Below, piece after piece: positions 27,940 to 36,284 of a stretch of DNA of 64,000 nucleotides (the stretch's first letter is position 1; each line of letters opens with the position of its first letter). The notes beneath the pieces were generated by a model that saw only the letters and a list, made by a program, of their open reading frames with translations, made no database searches and was not told the DNA's origin. The translations under genes and the position numbers were made by a program. Source of the stretch: Rhodococcus sp. 4CII (GTDB taxonomy: Bacteria; Actinomycetota; Actinomycetes; Mycobacteriales; Mycobacteriaceae); contig NZ_JACCFE010000002.1 in the NCBI RefSeq assembly GCF_014256275.1, forward strand, positions 6,697,501 to 6,761,500. Reading direction: 5' to 3'.

Positions 27940-28557
27940 ATGGTGACTGGGCACATACTCAGCAGGGAACTGCTCGCCGGCGCGCTGGCGCGCTTCGAAC
28001 CCCGGATAGTGGACCCCACGAATCGACGGTCCGCGGCGGTCGTGATCGCCGTGATGAACGACGGCGCCGGCGGTCAAGCCGTTCCGCTGACCAAACGTCC
28101 GAGCAAGATGCGCGCCCATCCGGGCCAGTTCGCGTTGCCCGGCGGCGGGGTGGATCCGGGGGAGACCGGCGAGGACGCGGCCCGACGGGAATTGCACGAG
28201 GAACTCGGACTGGACGTGGAGCCGTCCGCGGTGCTCGGCAGGCTCGACGACTACGTCACCCGATCCGGATACGTCATCACACCGTTCGTCGTGTGGTCGG
28301 ATCAGCCGATCACGTCGCTCGTCCCCAATCGCGAGGAAGTGGCGGAAGTGTTCTCGGTGGCCGTGCCCGAGATCGATGCCGAGCCGCGTTTCGTCGAGAT
28401 TCCCGAATCGTCGAAACCGGTGATTCAGTGGCCGTTTCGGCGCCACCTCGTGCACGCCCCGACCGGCGCGGTCGTATACCAGTTCCGGGAGGTCGCGCTG
28501 CACGGGCGGCACACCCGGATCGACGGTTTCGACCAGCCTGTCTTCGCCTGGCGTTAG
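27940..28557 (+). CDS. CoA-pyrophosphatase-type Nudix hydrolase
   Basis: The 205-residue protein has a complete Nudix box (GGGVDPGE ... RELHEELGL, residues about 66-89) and, just before it, LTKRPSKMRAHPGQFALPGG, which matches the extra motif of CoA-diphosphatases (LLTXRX4RXHXGX3FPGG). It probably cleaves CoA and acyl-CoA to phosphopantetheine and 3',5'-ADP. Starts GTG 27937, ATG 27940 and GTG 27943 are all possible. It stands 63 bases behind the acyl-CoA ligase gene; whether it is co-transcribed is unclear. Confidence 0.88.
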   Translation: MVTGHILSRELLAGALARFEPRIVDPTNRRSAAVVIAVMNDGAGGQAVPLTKRPSKMRAHPGQFALPGGGVDPGETGEDAARRELHEELGLDVEPSAVLGRLDDYVTRSGYVITPFVVWSDQPITSLVPNREEVAEVFSVAVPEIDAEPRFVEIPESSKPVIQWPFRRHLVHAPTGAVVYQFREVALHGRHTRIDGFDQPVFAWR

Positions 28558-28598
28558 CGAGGACACGGCGACTGCGGGAGCGACTAACCTCACAGTTC

Positions 28599-29645
28599 GT
28601 GACCCTCTTCGAGTCTCTTGCCCGCAAGCTCGACCGCACCGGTGTCGACCCCGTCGCCTGGCATCCGCCGTCGCCGCCACCGCTGACCGGAGTTCTCGCT
28701 CCCAACCGGCTTCTCGACGGCATACAACGATGGGCTCTGCCCACGGGGGAAGGTCCCGAGGACGTGGCCGTCGATCACGACGGCCGGGTGGTCACGGGAG
28801 GCAACGACGGGCGGATCTGGCGGTTCGACCACGACGGCACGGCAACCGAACTCGCGAACACCCGCGGGCGGCCCCTCGGTGTCGAGGTACTCGACGACGG
28901 GCGGTTCCTGGTCTGCGACGCCGAACGCGGCGTGCTGAGGGTCGACGAGAAGGGGCGCGTAGACGTGCTCGCCGACTCCGCGGCCGGACGTCCGCTCGTG
29001 GCGTGCAACAATTCGGCGGTCGGCCGGGACGGGACCGTGTACTTCACCGACTCCTCCGCGCATTTCACGATCGCCGACCACCGCTACGACCTCCTCGAGC
29101 ACCGGGGAACCGGTCGCCTCCTGCGGCTCGACCCGCGCACCGGGGAGACCGACCTCCTCGCCGAGGGACTGCAATTCGCCAACGGCGTCGGGTTGGCATC
29201 GGACGAATCGTTCGTCCTCGTCGCCGAGACCGGGTCCTACCAGATCTCCCGCGTCGACCTCACCGGCCCGTCGCAGGGCCGGGCCTCGGTGTGGGCCGGG
29301 AATCTGCCCGGCATCCCGGACAACATGACGTCGCAGACGCGCGGCGGGCTGTTCTGGGTGGCGCTCTACAGTCCGCGTATGAGACTGCTGGACATGATCG
29401 CGCCCTACCCCACGCTGCGCATCGTGACGGCGAACCTGCCGGAGGCCGTTCAACCGGATCCCGAGCATGCCGGCTGGGTGATCGCGCTCGACGCGGAGGG
29501 CAGGATCGTGCACAGCCTGCGCGGAGGTAAGGGGAGCTACTCACCCGTGACCGGGGTGCGGGAACACGACGGGTGGCTGTACCTGGGGAGTCTGTCCGCC
29601 GACGCCGTCGCGCGCGTCCGGGTCCCGCCATCGCCGGGCGCGTGA
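28599..29645 (+). CDS. SMP-30/strictosidine-synthase-like beta-propeller protein
   Basis: The 348-residue protein shows six-bladed propeller repeats (PEDVAVDHDGRVVTGGNDG, PLGVEVLDDGRFLVCDAERG, DGTVYFTDSS) and the strictosidine-synthase-region motif FANGVGLASDESFVLVAETG. Members include lactonases, esterases and arylesterases; a reaction cannot be assigned. GTG 28599 is chosen since the reading frame upstream is the shadow of other genes. No signal peptide is visible. The gene follows the Nudix gene by 41 bases. Confidence 0.85.
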   Translation: MTLFESLARKLDRTGVDPVAWHPPSPPPLTGVLAPNRLLDGIQRWALPTGEGPEDVAVDHDGRVVTGGNDGRIWRFDHDGTATELANTRGRPLGVEVLDDGRFLVCDAERGVLRVDEKGRVDVLADSAAGRPLVACNNSAVGRDGTVYFTDSSAHFTIADHRYDLLEHRGTGRLLRLDPRTGETDLLAEGLQFANGVGLASDESFVLVAETGSYQISRVDLTGPSQGRASVWAGNLPGIPDNMTSQTRGGLFWVALYSPRMRLLDMIAPYPTLRIVTANLPEAVQPDPEHAGWVIALDAEGRIVHSLRGGKGSYSPVTGVREHDGWLYLGSLSADAVARVRVPPSPGA

Positions 29646-29760
29646 CACGAGCCGGCCGGGCGGGACGATCGACCGGGCGCCGGCGCGGTTGTGGAAGAGT
29701 GGCGAGAGCGGTGCGACGAGCGCCCGAAACAGGTCCGCACTCGACGCTGGGGAGATTTTG

Positions 29761-30384
29761 GTGAATTCGGTGGACCGGGACACTGCGCGGTCGGACCGGA
29801 TCGTGACGGTCCCGAACCTCCTGAGCGTGATCCGGCTCCTCGGCGTGCCGTTGTTCGTGTACCTGCTGCTCGTCACCCACTCCGACGGTTGGGCGCTCGC
29901 GATCCTCATGATCAGCGGCTTCACCGACTGGCTCGACGGGAAACTGGCGCGAATCCTCGACCAGTCGTCGAAGCTGGGTGCGCTCCTCGACCCCTTCGTC
30001 GATCGCCTGTACGTGGTCACCACACTGGTCACGTTCGTCATCCGCGGCTTCATCCCGTGGTGGGTGGCCGCGATCCTGATCGTCCGCGACGCGGTGCTCG
30101 CGCTCACCCTGTTCATCTACCGCCGCCGCGGCCTGCCGCCCCCGGACGTCATGTATCTCGGCAAGGGCGCGACGTTCCTGCTGATGTTCGCGCTGCCGAT
30201 GATCCTGGCGGCGCACGGTGACTGGAGTATCGCGACCGTGGCTCAACCGCTCGGCGCGGCTCTGCTGATCTGGGGCACGGTGCTGTACGTCTGGACCGGA
30301 CTGCTCTACACCCTCAACGCGCTGACCGTCGCGCGCACCGTTCCCGTGCGAGGACCGGGCGGCGATGAACGCGGGGCCGAGTGA
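29761..30384 (+). CDS. CDP-alcohol phosphatidyltransferase (PgsA2-like, Rv1822-type)
   Basis: The 207-residue membrane enzyme carries the CDP-alcohol signature D-G-x2-A-R-x8-G-x3-D-x3-D as DGKLARILDQSSKLGALLD-PFVD (residues about 60-83), plus several membrane helices. It transfers a phosphatidyl group from CDP-diacylglycerol to an alcohol; phosphatidylglycerophosphate or cardiolipin synthesis is likely. The start GTG 29761 has GGGGAGA upstream. It overlaps the DUF881 gene (ATGA). The order with DUF881-Sbp-DUF881-gcvH equals Rv1822-Rv1826. Confidence 0.9.
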   Translation: MNSVDRDTARSDRIVTVPNLLSVIRLLGVPLFVYLLLVTHSDGWALAILMISGFTDWLDGKLARILDQSSKLGALLDPFVDRLYVVTTLVTFVIRGFIPWWVAAILIVRDAVLALTLFIYRRRGLPPPDVMYLGKGATFLLMFALPMILAAHGDWSIATVAQPLGAALLIWGTVLYVWTGLLYTLNALTVARTVPVRGPGGDERGAE

Positions 30385-31247
30385 TGAAGCGGACAGATTC
30401 CGGCATCCGCAGGAATCCGATGCCGTCCCTGCTCAGGTCCCTGATGAACGACCATCTGGACCCCGGGTACGAAGGCGCCGCCGAGGACCGTGAGCAGGGC
30501 CATTCCCGGCAGACTCGCGTCGGCCGGCAGGTGTGGATCGCGATCGGTGCACTGCTTGTTGGTCTCGTGCTGTCGGTCGCGTACCGGCAGGCCACCGAGC
30601 GAATCCCCGGCACCGAGCAGGTGCGCTCCGAACTTCTCGGCAAGGTGCACGACGCCGAGGATCGCGCGGGCGCTCTCGCCGGCACCCGGGACACACTGTC
30701 GGGGCAGGCCGACGACGCCCGTGCCACCGCGCTGGCGGGCGACGCCCGCGGTGCGGCGCTGCTCGGCGAGCTCCGTGGCCTCGAAGGCGACGCCGCACTC
30801 GAGGCCGTGCACGGCCCGGGCCTGGCGGTGACCTTGACGGACCCGGCGGCCAAACCCAACCTGTCCGATTCGTCGCAGCGCAGCGTCGGAGGGAAGGCCG
30901 TGGTGCTCGATCGCGACCTGCAGTCGGTGGTCAATTCGCTGTGGGCGAGCGGTGCGGAGGCCATCGCGGTCGGCGACGTCCGGGTGGGGCCGTCCGTGAC
31001 GATCCGGCAGGCCGGTGGCGCAATGCTCGTGGACAATCAGCCGGTGTTCTCGCCCTATGTGGTGTCGGCGATCGGCCCCCAGGGGCCGATGCAGACCGGA
31101 TTCGTCGTGAGCGACGCCTACCTGCGGATGTCCAGCGTGGCGCAGCTGTACGGCATCGGATTCGCGGTGGTGGAGGCCGACGATCTCCACCTGCCCGCTG
31201 CCCCGGCGCGGGAAGTGCGTGCGGCCCGGGAAGCAGGAACACGATGA
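30381..31247 (+). CDS. DUF881 family membrane protein (first copy)
   Basis: The 288-residue protein has a single membrane segment (IAIGALLVGLVLSVAY, about residues 54-69), an Ala-rich helical region and a DUF881 domain (GPGLAVTLTDPA, VNSLWASGAEAIAVGDVRV, QTGFVVSDAYLRM). Position and order match Rv1823. DUF881 proteins are predicted envelope proteins in Gram-positives; function is not established. Start and stop overlap both neighbours (ATGA), so the four genes 29761-32396 are translated together. Confidence 0.87.
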   Translation: MMKRTDSGIRRNPMPSLLRSLMNDHLDPGYEGAAEDREQGHSRQTRVGRQVWIAIGALLVGLVLSVAYRQATERIPGTEQVRSELLGKVHDAEDRAGALAGTRDTLSGQADDARATALAGDARGAALLGELRGLEGDAALEAVHGPGLAVTLTDPAAKPNLSDSSQRSVGGKAVVLDRDLQSVVNSLWASGAEAIAVGDVRVGPSVTIRQAGGAMLVDNQPVFSPYVVSAIGPQGPMQTGFVVSDAYLRMSSVAQLYGIGFAVVEADDLHLPAAPAREVRAAREAGTR

Positions 31248-31642
31248 CAACCGCGGAGTCGAACGGAGGCGTCACACGAATGAAGGCAGCACTGAAGGGT
31301 GGATCCGCGATCTACGGGGTGCTCGCCCTGATGGTGGGCATCGTGCTGGGAGTGGTCTTCAGCCCGCAAGTGCCCGACGCGGTGCAGCCCTACCTGCCCA
31401 TCGCCGTCGTCGCCGCCCTCGATGCGGTGTTCGGCGGATTGCGCGCGTACCTCGACGAGATCTTCGACTCGAAGGTGTTCGTCGTCTCGTTCGTGTTCAA
31501 TGTGCTGGTGGCCGCTCTGATCGTGTGGCTCGGTGACCAACTCGGTGTCGGAACCCAGTTGTCGACCGCGATCGTCGTGGTGCTGGGCATCCGGATCTTC
31601 GGCAACGCGGCGGCGCTCCGGCGGCGCCTGTTCGGGGCGTGA
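31244..31642 (+). CDS. sbp: Small basic membrane protein Sbp (DUF1290)
   Basis: The 132-residue protein has three to four hydrophobic helices (YGVLALMVGIVLGVVF, PYLPIAVVAALDAVFGGLRA, VVSFVFNVLVAALIVWLG, LSTAIVVVLGIRIFGNAAAL) and the family segment DAVFGGLRAYLDEIFDSKVF. Sbp genes sit beside DUF881 genes and often ftsZ-linked clusters in Gram-positives, suggesting a role in envelope or division, but no biochemical role is known. ATG 31244 overlaps the DUF881 stop; an internal ATG at 31280 starts closer to the family core. Confidence 0.88.
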   Translation: MTTAESNGGVTRMKAALKGGSAIYGVLALMVGIVLGVVFSPQVPDAVQPYLPIAVVAALDAVFGGLRAYLDEIFDSKVFVVSFVFNVLVAALIVWLGDQLGVGTQLSTAIVVVLGIRIFGNAAALRRRLFGA

Positions 31643-31649
31643 GCGGGAC

Positions 31650-32396
31650 ATGAGCGGGCACGAAGGCAAGCACGAACTGCACGGGGACGAACCGGCGACG
31701 TCGCGGCGCTCGCACGTCGTCTTCGCGCTCCTGGCCGCGCTCCTGCTCGGCGGACTGGGAATTGCGATCGTGACGCAGGTGAAGAACACCGGATCCGGCG
31801 ACACCCTCGACTCGGCGAGCCCCGCGGATCTGCTGGTCGTCCTGGACACCCTGAATCAACGCGAGGCGGCCCTGCGCCAGGAGATCGCGGGGCTGGAACA
31901 GACCTTGGCCACGTTGCAACAGAGCGGGAGTTCCGGAGCTGCGCTCGACGAGGCGCAGGCACGCCTGACGGCCCTGTCGATCCAGGTCGGAAGCGCACCG
32001 GCCACCGGCCCCGGCGTGACGCTGCGCATCACCGATCCCAACAAGGGGGTCGGCTCCGAGGTGCTGCTCGATCTCGTGCAGGAATTGCGCGCCGCCGGCG
32101 CCGAGGCCGTCCAGATCCAGGGCGCCGACGGCGCACCCATCCGGATCGGTGTCGACTCCTGGGTGTCGGGTTCGCCCGGCGGTGTGTCGGTGGACGGCCG
32201 GAAGATCGGCGCACCGTACGGCGTGGTCGCGATCGGTGATCCGCCCACTCTGGCGGCGGCCCTGAACATTCCCGGAGGGGTCGTAGACACCGTCGCGCGC
32301 AGCGGCGGCCAGCTGACGATCGAACAATCACAGCAGGTCACGATCTCCGCCTTGCGAGAGGCGAAACCTCGCCAATACGCTCAGCCCGGAAATTGA
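31650..32396 (+). CDS. DUF881 family membrane protein (second copy)
   Basis: The 248-residue protein has one membrane helix (VVFALLAALLLGGLGIAIVT, residues about 24-43), a coiled-coil-like stretch (LDTLNQREAALRQEIAGLEQTLATLQ) and a DUF881 domain (TGPGVTLRITDPN, LLDLVQELRAAGAEAVQIQ). It resembles Rv1825 by place. With the first DUF881 gene it brackets sbp. GAGCGGGAC before the ATG is a poor SD. Its coiled coil suggests heterodimerisation with the first copy, which is inference. Confidence 0.87.
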   Translation: MSGHEGKHELHGDEPATSRRSHVVFALLAALLLGGLGIAIVTQVKNTGSGDTLDSASPADLLVVLDTLNQREAALRQEIAGLEQTLATLQQSGSSGAALDEAQARLTALSIQVGSAPATGPGVTLRITDPNKGVGSEVLLDLVQELRAAGAEAVQIQGADGAPIRIGVDSWVSGSPGGVSVDGRKIGAPYGVVAIGDPPTLAAALNIPGGVVDTVARSGGQLTIEQSQQVTISALREAKPRQYAQPGN

Positions 32397-32438
32397 TCTT
32401 CGCATCCGCCCGCGGAATGCCATCGAAAGGAAGCCACT

Positions 32439-32843
32439 GTGAGTGAGCTCGAAATCCCCGCCGATCGTCGGTACACCGCCGAACACGAGTGGGTCGAGCG
32501 GACGGGGCCCACGACGGTACGCGTCGGCATCACCGATTTCGCGCAGTCCCAACTCGGCGACGTCGTCTTCGTCCAGCTTCCGGCAGTCGACGAGGACGTG
32601 ACGGCGGGCGAGTCGTTCGGCGAGGTGGAATCGACCAAGAGCGTCTCCGACATCTACGCCCCGCTGACGGCGAAAGTTGTTGCCGCCAACGCTGATCTGG
32701 ACGGCAACCCGGAACTGGTGAACTCCGCCCCCTACGGGCAGGGGTGGCTGGTGGAACTCGCCGTCGACGACGAGGCGACCCTCGACGCGGCCCTCGGCGA
32801 CATGCTGGACGCCGCCGGCTACGGCGAGATTGCGGCGGGCTGA
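32439..32843 (+). CDS. gcvH: Glycine cleavage system H protein
   Basis: The 134-residue lipoyl carrier shuttles the aminomethyl group between GcvP and GcvT. The lipoylation Lys lies in VESTKSVSDIYAP (near residue 66), and YTAEHEWVER is the conserved N-terminal strand. GTG 32439 has AAAGGAAG before it. It is 42 bases behind the DUF881 gene, while gcvP lies four genes downstream under its own riboswitch. No gcvT is in the window. A weak hairpin CCCGG-AAAA-CCGGG (32896-32909) follows. Confidence 0.96.
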   Translation: MSELEIPADRRYTAEHEWVERTGPTTVRVGITDFAQSQLGDVVFVQLPAVDEDVTAGESFGEVESTKSVSDIYAPLTAKVVAANADLDGNPELVNSAPYGQGWLVELAVDDEATLDAALGDMLDAAGYGEIAAG

Positions 32844-33161
32844 TTCCCGGGAACCCGCGAAACGGTAATCAAACCGCGGCGGACCGCGCCGACAGCCCGG
32901 AAAACCGGGTTGCCGGAGAAATCCGCTGTCGGAATACCGGTTCGTAATGTGCTGGCGGCCTGTCTCACTACACGCACCGGCGCGCGCAGGGTACGGTCGA
33001 AGTGAACGCATGTGCCGTGTCGGGGCGCAGGTCCGTAGTTTGAATGTGATCGTGGGAGTTTGCACAGAAGTTAATGTGCACGGGAACCGAATTATGTAGT
33101 ACCGAGTGGCATTGCGTAGTCCAGCGAATATTGCTGGATGATCGAACTAGGAGGAGAAACG
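32844..33161 (+). other. Intergenic region ahead of garA
   Basis: These 318 bases hold no plausible gene. They contain the small gcvH-distal hairpin (32896-32909), an inverted pair TGCAC-N10-GTGCA at 33061-33080, a TATGTA -10-like hexamer (33093-33098) without a good -35, and a hairpin CCAGC-GAATATT-GCTGG (33121-33137) that ends 12 bases before the garA Shine-Dalgarno sequence. The unusual length suggests regulated transcription of garA. Confidence 0.6.
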
Positions 33162-33662
33162 GTGAGCGAGAACGGCAACGACGCGGTCTATGGGGAGTCG
33201 CCGGCGGAAACCACGTCGGTCTTCCGCGCGGACTTTCTCAATGAGCTCGACAGCTCCTCGGCAACGCAGGCTCCGGAGGCCCCGGTGTCGGGTGTGGAGG
33301 GACTGCCCGCGGGCTCTGCTCTGCTCGTCGTCAAGCGCGGCCCGAACGCGGGGTCGCGCTTTCTGCTCGACCAGCCGACGACGTCGGCGGGACGGCACCC
33401 CGACAGCGACATCTTCCTCGACGACGTGACGGTCAGCCGTCGTCATGCGGAGTTCCGCCAGGAGGACGACGAGTTCCAGGTTGTCGACGTCGGCAGCCTC
33501 AACGGCACCTACGTCAACCGGGAGCCGGTCGATTCGGCTGTGCTGGCCAATGGTGACGAGGTCCAGATCGGGAAGTTCAGGCTGGTCTTCCTGACCGGCC
33601 CCCGGACCACGGCCGGTGGTTCGCAGATCGGTGAGACGTCAGCTGGTGCGGGTAGCCAATGA
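33162..33662 (+). CDS. garA: GarA, FHA-domain regulator of 2-oxoglutarate metabolism
   Basis: The 166-residue protein has the phospho-switch motif ETTSVFRADFL (residues about 16-26), whose Thr pair is phosphorylated by PknB/PknG in mycobacteria, followed by an FHA domain (TSAGRHPDSDIFLDDVTVS, SRRHAEF, VGSLNGTYVN). Unphosphorylated GarA binds 2-oxoglutarate dehydrogenase and glutamate enzymes. The start is GTG 33162, fixed by a perfect AGGAGG seven bases upstream. It overlaps the MerR gene by ATGA. Neighbours gcvH/gcvP and glcB fit a central carbon/nitrogen cluster. Confidence 0.96.
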   Translation: MSENGNDAVYGESPAETTSVFRADFLNELDSSSATQAPEAPVSGVEGLPAGSALLVVKRGPNAGSRFLLDQPTTSAGRHPDSDIFLDDVTVSRRHAEFRQEDDEFQVVDVGSLNGTYVNREPVDSAVLANGDEVQIGKFRLVFLTGPRTTAGGSQIGETSAGAGSQ

Positions 33663-34399
33663 CCGCGGTGCGGCAGCAGCAGGCGCAGTCGGGGATGTCG
33701 ATCGGCTCGGTGCTGGATCGACTGCGCCCCGATTTTCCTGATGTGACGATCTCGAAGATCCGATTCCTCGAAGCCGAGGGTCTCATCAGCCCGCAGCGCA
33801 CTCCCTCGGGGTATCGGCGTTTCTCGATCGCCGACTGTGAACGACTGCGTTACGTCCTTACCGCGCAGCGCGATCAGTATCTGCCGCTGAAGGTCATCAA
33901 GGAGCAACTCGAGGCCATCGACAGGGGTGTGGCCACGGTCGGCGCCGGCGATTCGTCGCCGCGCCGGCCGCGGACGCTCACCGTGGCGCCCGGCGAGGTG
34001 TCGCCGGAGGAGTTCCTCACCGACCGCGAGGTGCGGATCAGCCGCGACGACCTGATCGCGCGGGCCGGGATCGACGAGAAGTTCCTCGGCGAACTGACCC
34101 GTGGGGGACTGGTCGTTCCCGGACCGGCGGGGTTCTTCGACGAGGACGCAGTGACACTGGCGCGCACCGCGAGGGCCATGTCCGAGTTCGGGCTCGAGGT
34201 GCGGCATCTGCGTGCGTTCAAACTGGCGGCCGACCGTGAGGCCGGGTTGGTCGCGCAGATCGCCGGGCCGGTGGCCAAGGGCCGCGACGCCGGTGCGCGG
34301 GATCGCGCCGAGGAGATGGTGCGCGAACTCGCCGCGTTGTCCCTCACGTTGCACACGTGCCTGGTGAAGTCGGCAGTCCGGGGTGCGCTCGATCGGTAA
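33659..34399 (+). CDS. MerR-family regulator (Rv1828-type)
   Basis: The 246-residue protein has an N-terminal MerR winged helix (SIGSVLDRLRPDFPDVTISKIRFLEAEGLI, split around residues 13-43, then RTPSGYRRFSIADCERLRYVL) and a larger C-terminal effector part. No metal-binding Cys cluster is visible. Rv1828 stands in the same place after garA. Overlap with garA (ATGA) means they share a message. Target unknown. Confidence 0.9.
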   Translation: MTAVRQQQAQSGMSIGSVLDRLRPDFPDVTISKIRFLEAEGLISPQRTPSGYRRFSIADCERLRYVLTAQRDQYLPLKVIKEQLEAIDRGVATVGAGDSSPRRPRTLTVAPGEVSPEEFLTDREVRISRDDLIARAGIDEKFLGELTRGGLVVPGPAGFFDEDAVTLARTARAMSEFGLEVRHLRAFKLAADREAGLVAQIAGPVAKGRDAGARDRAEEMVRELAALSLTLHTCLVKSAVRGALDR

Positions 34400-34540
34400 G
34401 TGAGTTCGCCCACCGAGAACACTTCCCAACGACGCTGCGCTCGAACGGCTGTACGGTCGAAGAGCAGACACGAATCGAATAGAATCCTGGTACGGCATTG
34501 TGTGCCGCGGACGGACCATTGCAGGGTGGAGGCAGACGCG

Positions 34541-35014
34541 ATGAGCGAAATGCACGTGATCGGAGTTCGTGTCGAGCAGCCCCAAAGTCAGCCTGTTCTG
34601 CTGTTGCGTGAAACCGACGGCGAGCGGTACCTCCCCATCTGGATCGGTCAGACCGAGGCCACCGCGATCGCGCTCGAACAGCAGGGGGTCGAGCCGGCGC
34701 GCCCGCTGACCCACGACCTGATCAAGAACCTGATCGAAGCTTTCGGACGCACTCTGAAAGAGGTTCGCATCGTGGACCTCCGCGAGGGCACGTTCTATGC
34801 CGACCTCGTGTTCGACCAGAACACCCGGGTCTCTGCCCGGCCGTCCGATTCCATCGCCATCGCACTCCGGATCGGGGTGCCGATCTTCGCGGAAGAAGCG
34901 GTGCTCACCGAGGCCGGTCTGGTCATGCCGGACGAGCGCGAAGACGAGGTCGAGAAGTTCAAGGAATTCCTCGAGTCCGTGTCGCCGGACGATTTCAAGG
35001 CCACTGACGGCTAG
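34541..35014 (+). CDS. DUF151 (BFN-type) bifunctional-nuclease-domain protein (Rv1829-type)
   Basis: The 157-residue protein starts SEMHVIGVRVEQPQSQPVLL and contains RYLPIWIGQTEATAIALE and ARPSDSIAIALRIGVPIFAEE, the hallmark of DUF151 proteins, some of which are nucleases. ATG 34541 is supported by GGTGGAGG nine bases upstream. The C-terminal 25 residues are acidic. It lies 141 bases behind the first MerR gene and ahead of the second, as in Rv1828-Rv1830. Confidence 0.92.
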   Translation: MSEMHVIGVRVEQPQSQPVLLLRETDGERYLPIWIGQTEATAIALEQQGVEPARPLTHDLIKNLIEAFGRTLKEVRIVDLREGTFYADLVFDQNTRVSARPSDSIAIALRIGVPIFAEEAVLTEAGLVMPDEREDEVEKFKEFLESVSPDDFKATDG

Positions 35015-35076
35015 CTTGCACCCTGCGGATGAGCCTCGGCGCGCAGTATCGGTTGAGGTTCTTCCGGCGCGTTGCG

Positions 35077-35105
35077 TTGACCCGGTCTCCTCGGAGTCAT
35101 AGCGT
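35077..35105 (+). promoter_or_regulatory. Candidate sigma-A-type promoter for the second MerR gene
   Basis: TTGACC (35077-35082), a 17-base spacer and TAGCGT (35100-35105) lie in the 283-base gap between the DUF151 gene and the MerR gene. The predicted start near 35112 would give a leader of about 185 bases. The rest of the gap shows GTAC-flanked sequence at 35145-35169 and no gene. Confidence 0.4.
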
Positions 35106-35297
35106 TCAGTGCAGTGATTTTCTGCCCTGCAGATTGCATCGGGCGTACGCTGAGTAGGTTCAGGGTACGGACTTGCTCGATGTCACTGGTGGCGTTCACG
35201 CCGCCCGATGTGCCGCGGTTCGTCGCGGACACTGGCGACGCGCGTCACAGGCGCACTGATCGTCGGGTTCAGTGCAACATGCGAGAGGGAGTAGTCA

Positions 35298-35918
35298 GTG
35301 GGAGATCGGCCGCAGGAGAATGCGCTGAATCTTGCGCCCGGCGACGTCGTTGCCGAGCCCGAGTTCAGCTCCGAAGAGATCCAGCCGGGCCTCTTCCCGG
35401 ACGATTCCGTGCCCGACGACCTCGTCGGATACCGCGTCCCCATCGCCTGCCAGATCGCGGGAATCACGTACCGCCAGCTCGATTACTGGGCGCGCACATC
35501 CCTCGTGGTGCCGTCCATTCGTGGCGCCGCGGGTTCGGGAAGCCAGCGGCTGTACTCGTTCAAAGACATCCTCGTCCTCAAGATCGTCAAGCGTCTGCTC
35601 GACACCGGAATATCCTTGCAGAACATTCGCGTGGCCGTCGACCACCTCCGGAAGCGCGGAGTGCGGGACTTGGCGAAGATCACACTCTTCTCGGACGGGA
35701 CCACTGTCTACGAGTGCACGTCCGCCGAAGAGGTCGTCGATCTGCTGCAGGGCGGGCAGGGCGTGTTCGGCATCGCGGTCAGCGGTGCGATGCGCGAACT
35801 GACCGGCACCATCGCCGATTTCCCGGCCGAGCGGGCCGACGGCGGCGACAGTGAGCAGAGCCCGGAGGACGAACTGGCGTCGCGGCGCAAGAACCGCGTG
35901 AGCCGCAAGACGGGGTAG
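35298..35918 (+). CDS. MerR-family regulator (Rv1830-type)
   Basis: The 206-residue protein has a 45-residue acidic N-terminal extension, then a MerR helix-turn-helix (VGYRVPIACQIAGITYRQLDYWARTSLV, around residues 43-70; SQRLYSFKDILVLKIVKRLLD) and a short C-terminal part ending in basic residues. Mycobacterial Rv1830 influences drug tolerance and cell division genes; the same role here is only an inference from position. GTG 35298 is preceded by GAGGGAG. Confidence 0.88.
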   Translation: MGDRPQENALNLAPGDVVAEPEFSSEEIQPGLFPDDSVPDDLVGYRVPIACQIAGITYRQLDYWARTSLVVPSIRGAAGSGSQRLYSFKDILVLKIVKRLLDTGISLQNIRVAVDHLRKRGVRDLAKITLFSDGTTVYECTSAEEVVDLLQGGQGVFGIAVSGAMRELTGTIADFPAERADGGDSEQSPEDELASRRKNRVSRKTG

Positions 35919-35991
35919 GTTCCATCCATCCGAGCGGGACGCTGCCTGCGCCGCCATCCGCAGCGGTGACATAGACTGGCGGTGCGTCGAC

Positions 35992-36232
35992 GCCGTGCGG
36001 GAGAGTTCCGGGCACTGCATGCACAGAAACAGTGTGTGCGGGAGTTCGGGCGCCGAAGGAGCAACACCTCCCCGTCAATCTCTCAGGCAGACAGGACCGT
36101 GCGGGCTCCGACGTCTCTGGAAAGCGGTGGGAGCACCCACCCGCCCACGGGGAAAGGGCCGTCGTCGCATGCGAACGACGGTACCGAATCTCTCAGGCGC
36201 TCGACGAGAGCAGGCGACAGAGGGGGAGGGAC
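35992..36232 (+). promoter_or_regulatory. Tandem glycine riboswitch upstream of gcvP
   Basis: Two consecutive aptamers are recognisable. Aptamer I has GGGAGAGTTC, the core GCCGAAGGAGCAA (36052-36064), CAATCTCTCAGGCA and GGACCGTGC; aptamer II begins CTCTGGAAAGCGG (36115 on), has a shortened core GGGGAAAG, CGAATCTCTCAGGC (36185-36198) and ends GCGACAGAGGGGG. This is the cooperative glycine sensor usually found on gcv genes, normally switching expression on. The stretch 36233-36284 is the likely expression platform; CTCC (36262-36265) can pair with GGAG (36276-36279) of the ribosome binding site. Confidence 0.92.
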
Positions 36233-36284
36233 GTTCCGCCGACGCGGGGCGTGTCCTGATCCTCCGAACTGCTTGGGAGTTGTC

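Noticed and set aside
26985..28598. Long plus-strand frame running into the beta-propeller gene
   Set aside because: It overlaps the acyl-CoA ligase and Nudix genes in another phase and is Arg/Gly/His-rich; the real protein begins at GTG 28599.
33061..33080. TGCAC-N10-GTGCA ahead of garA as a regulator site
   Set aside because: Only five bases per arm and no matching known motif; kept as a note in the intergenic entry.
35982..36284. In-frame N-terminal extension of gcvP
   Set aside because: This stretch is the tandem glycine riboswitch, not coding; GcvP homology starts right after GTG 36285.
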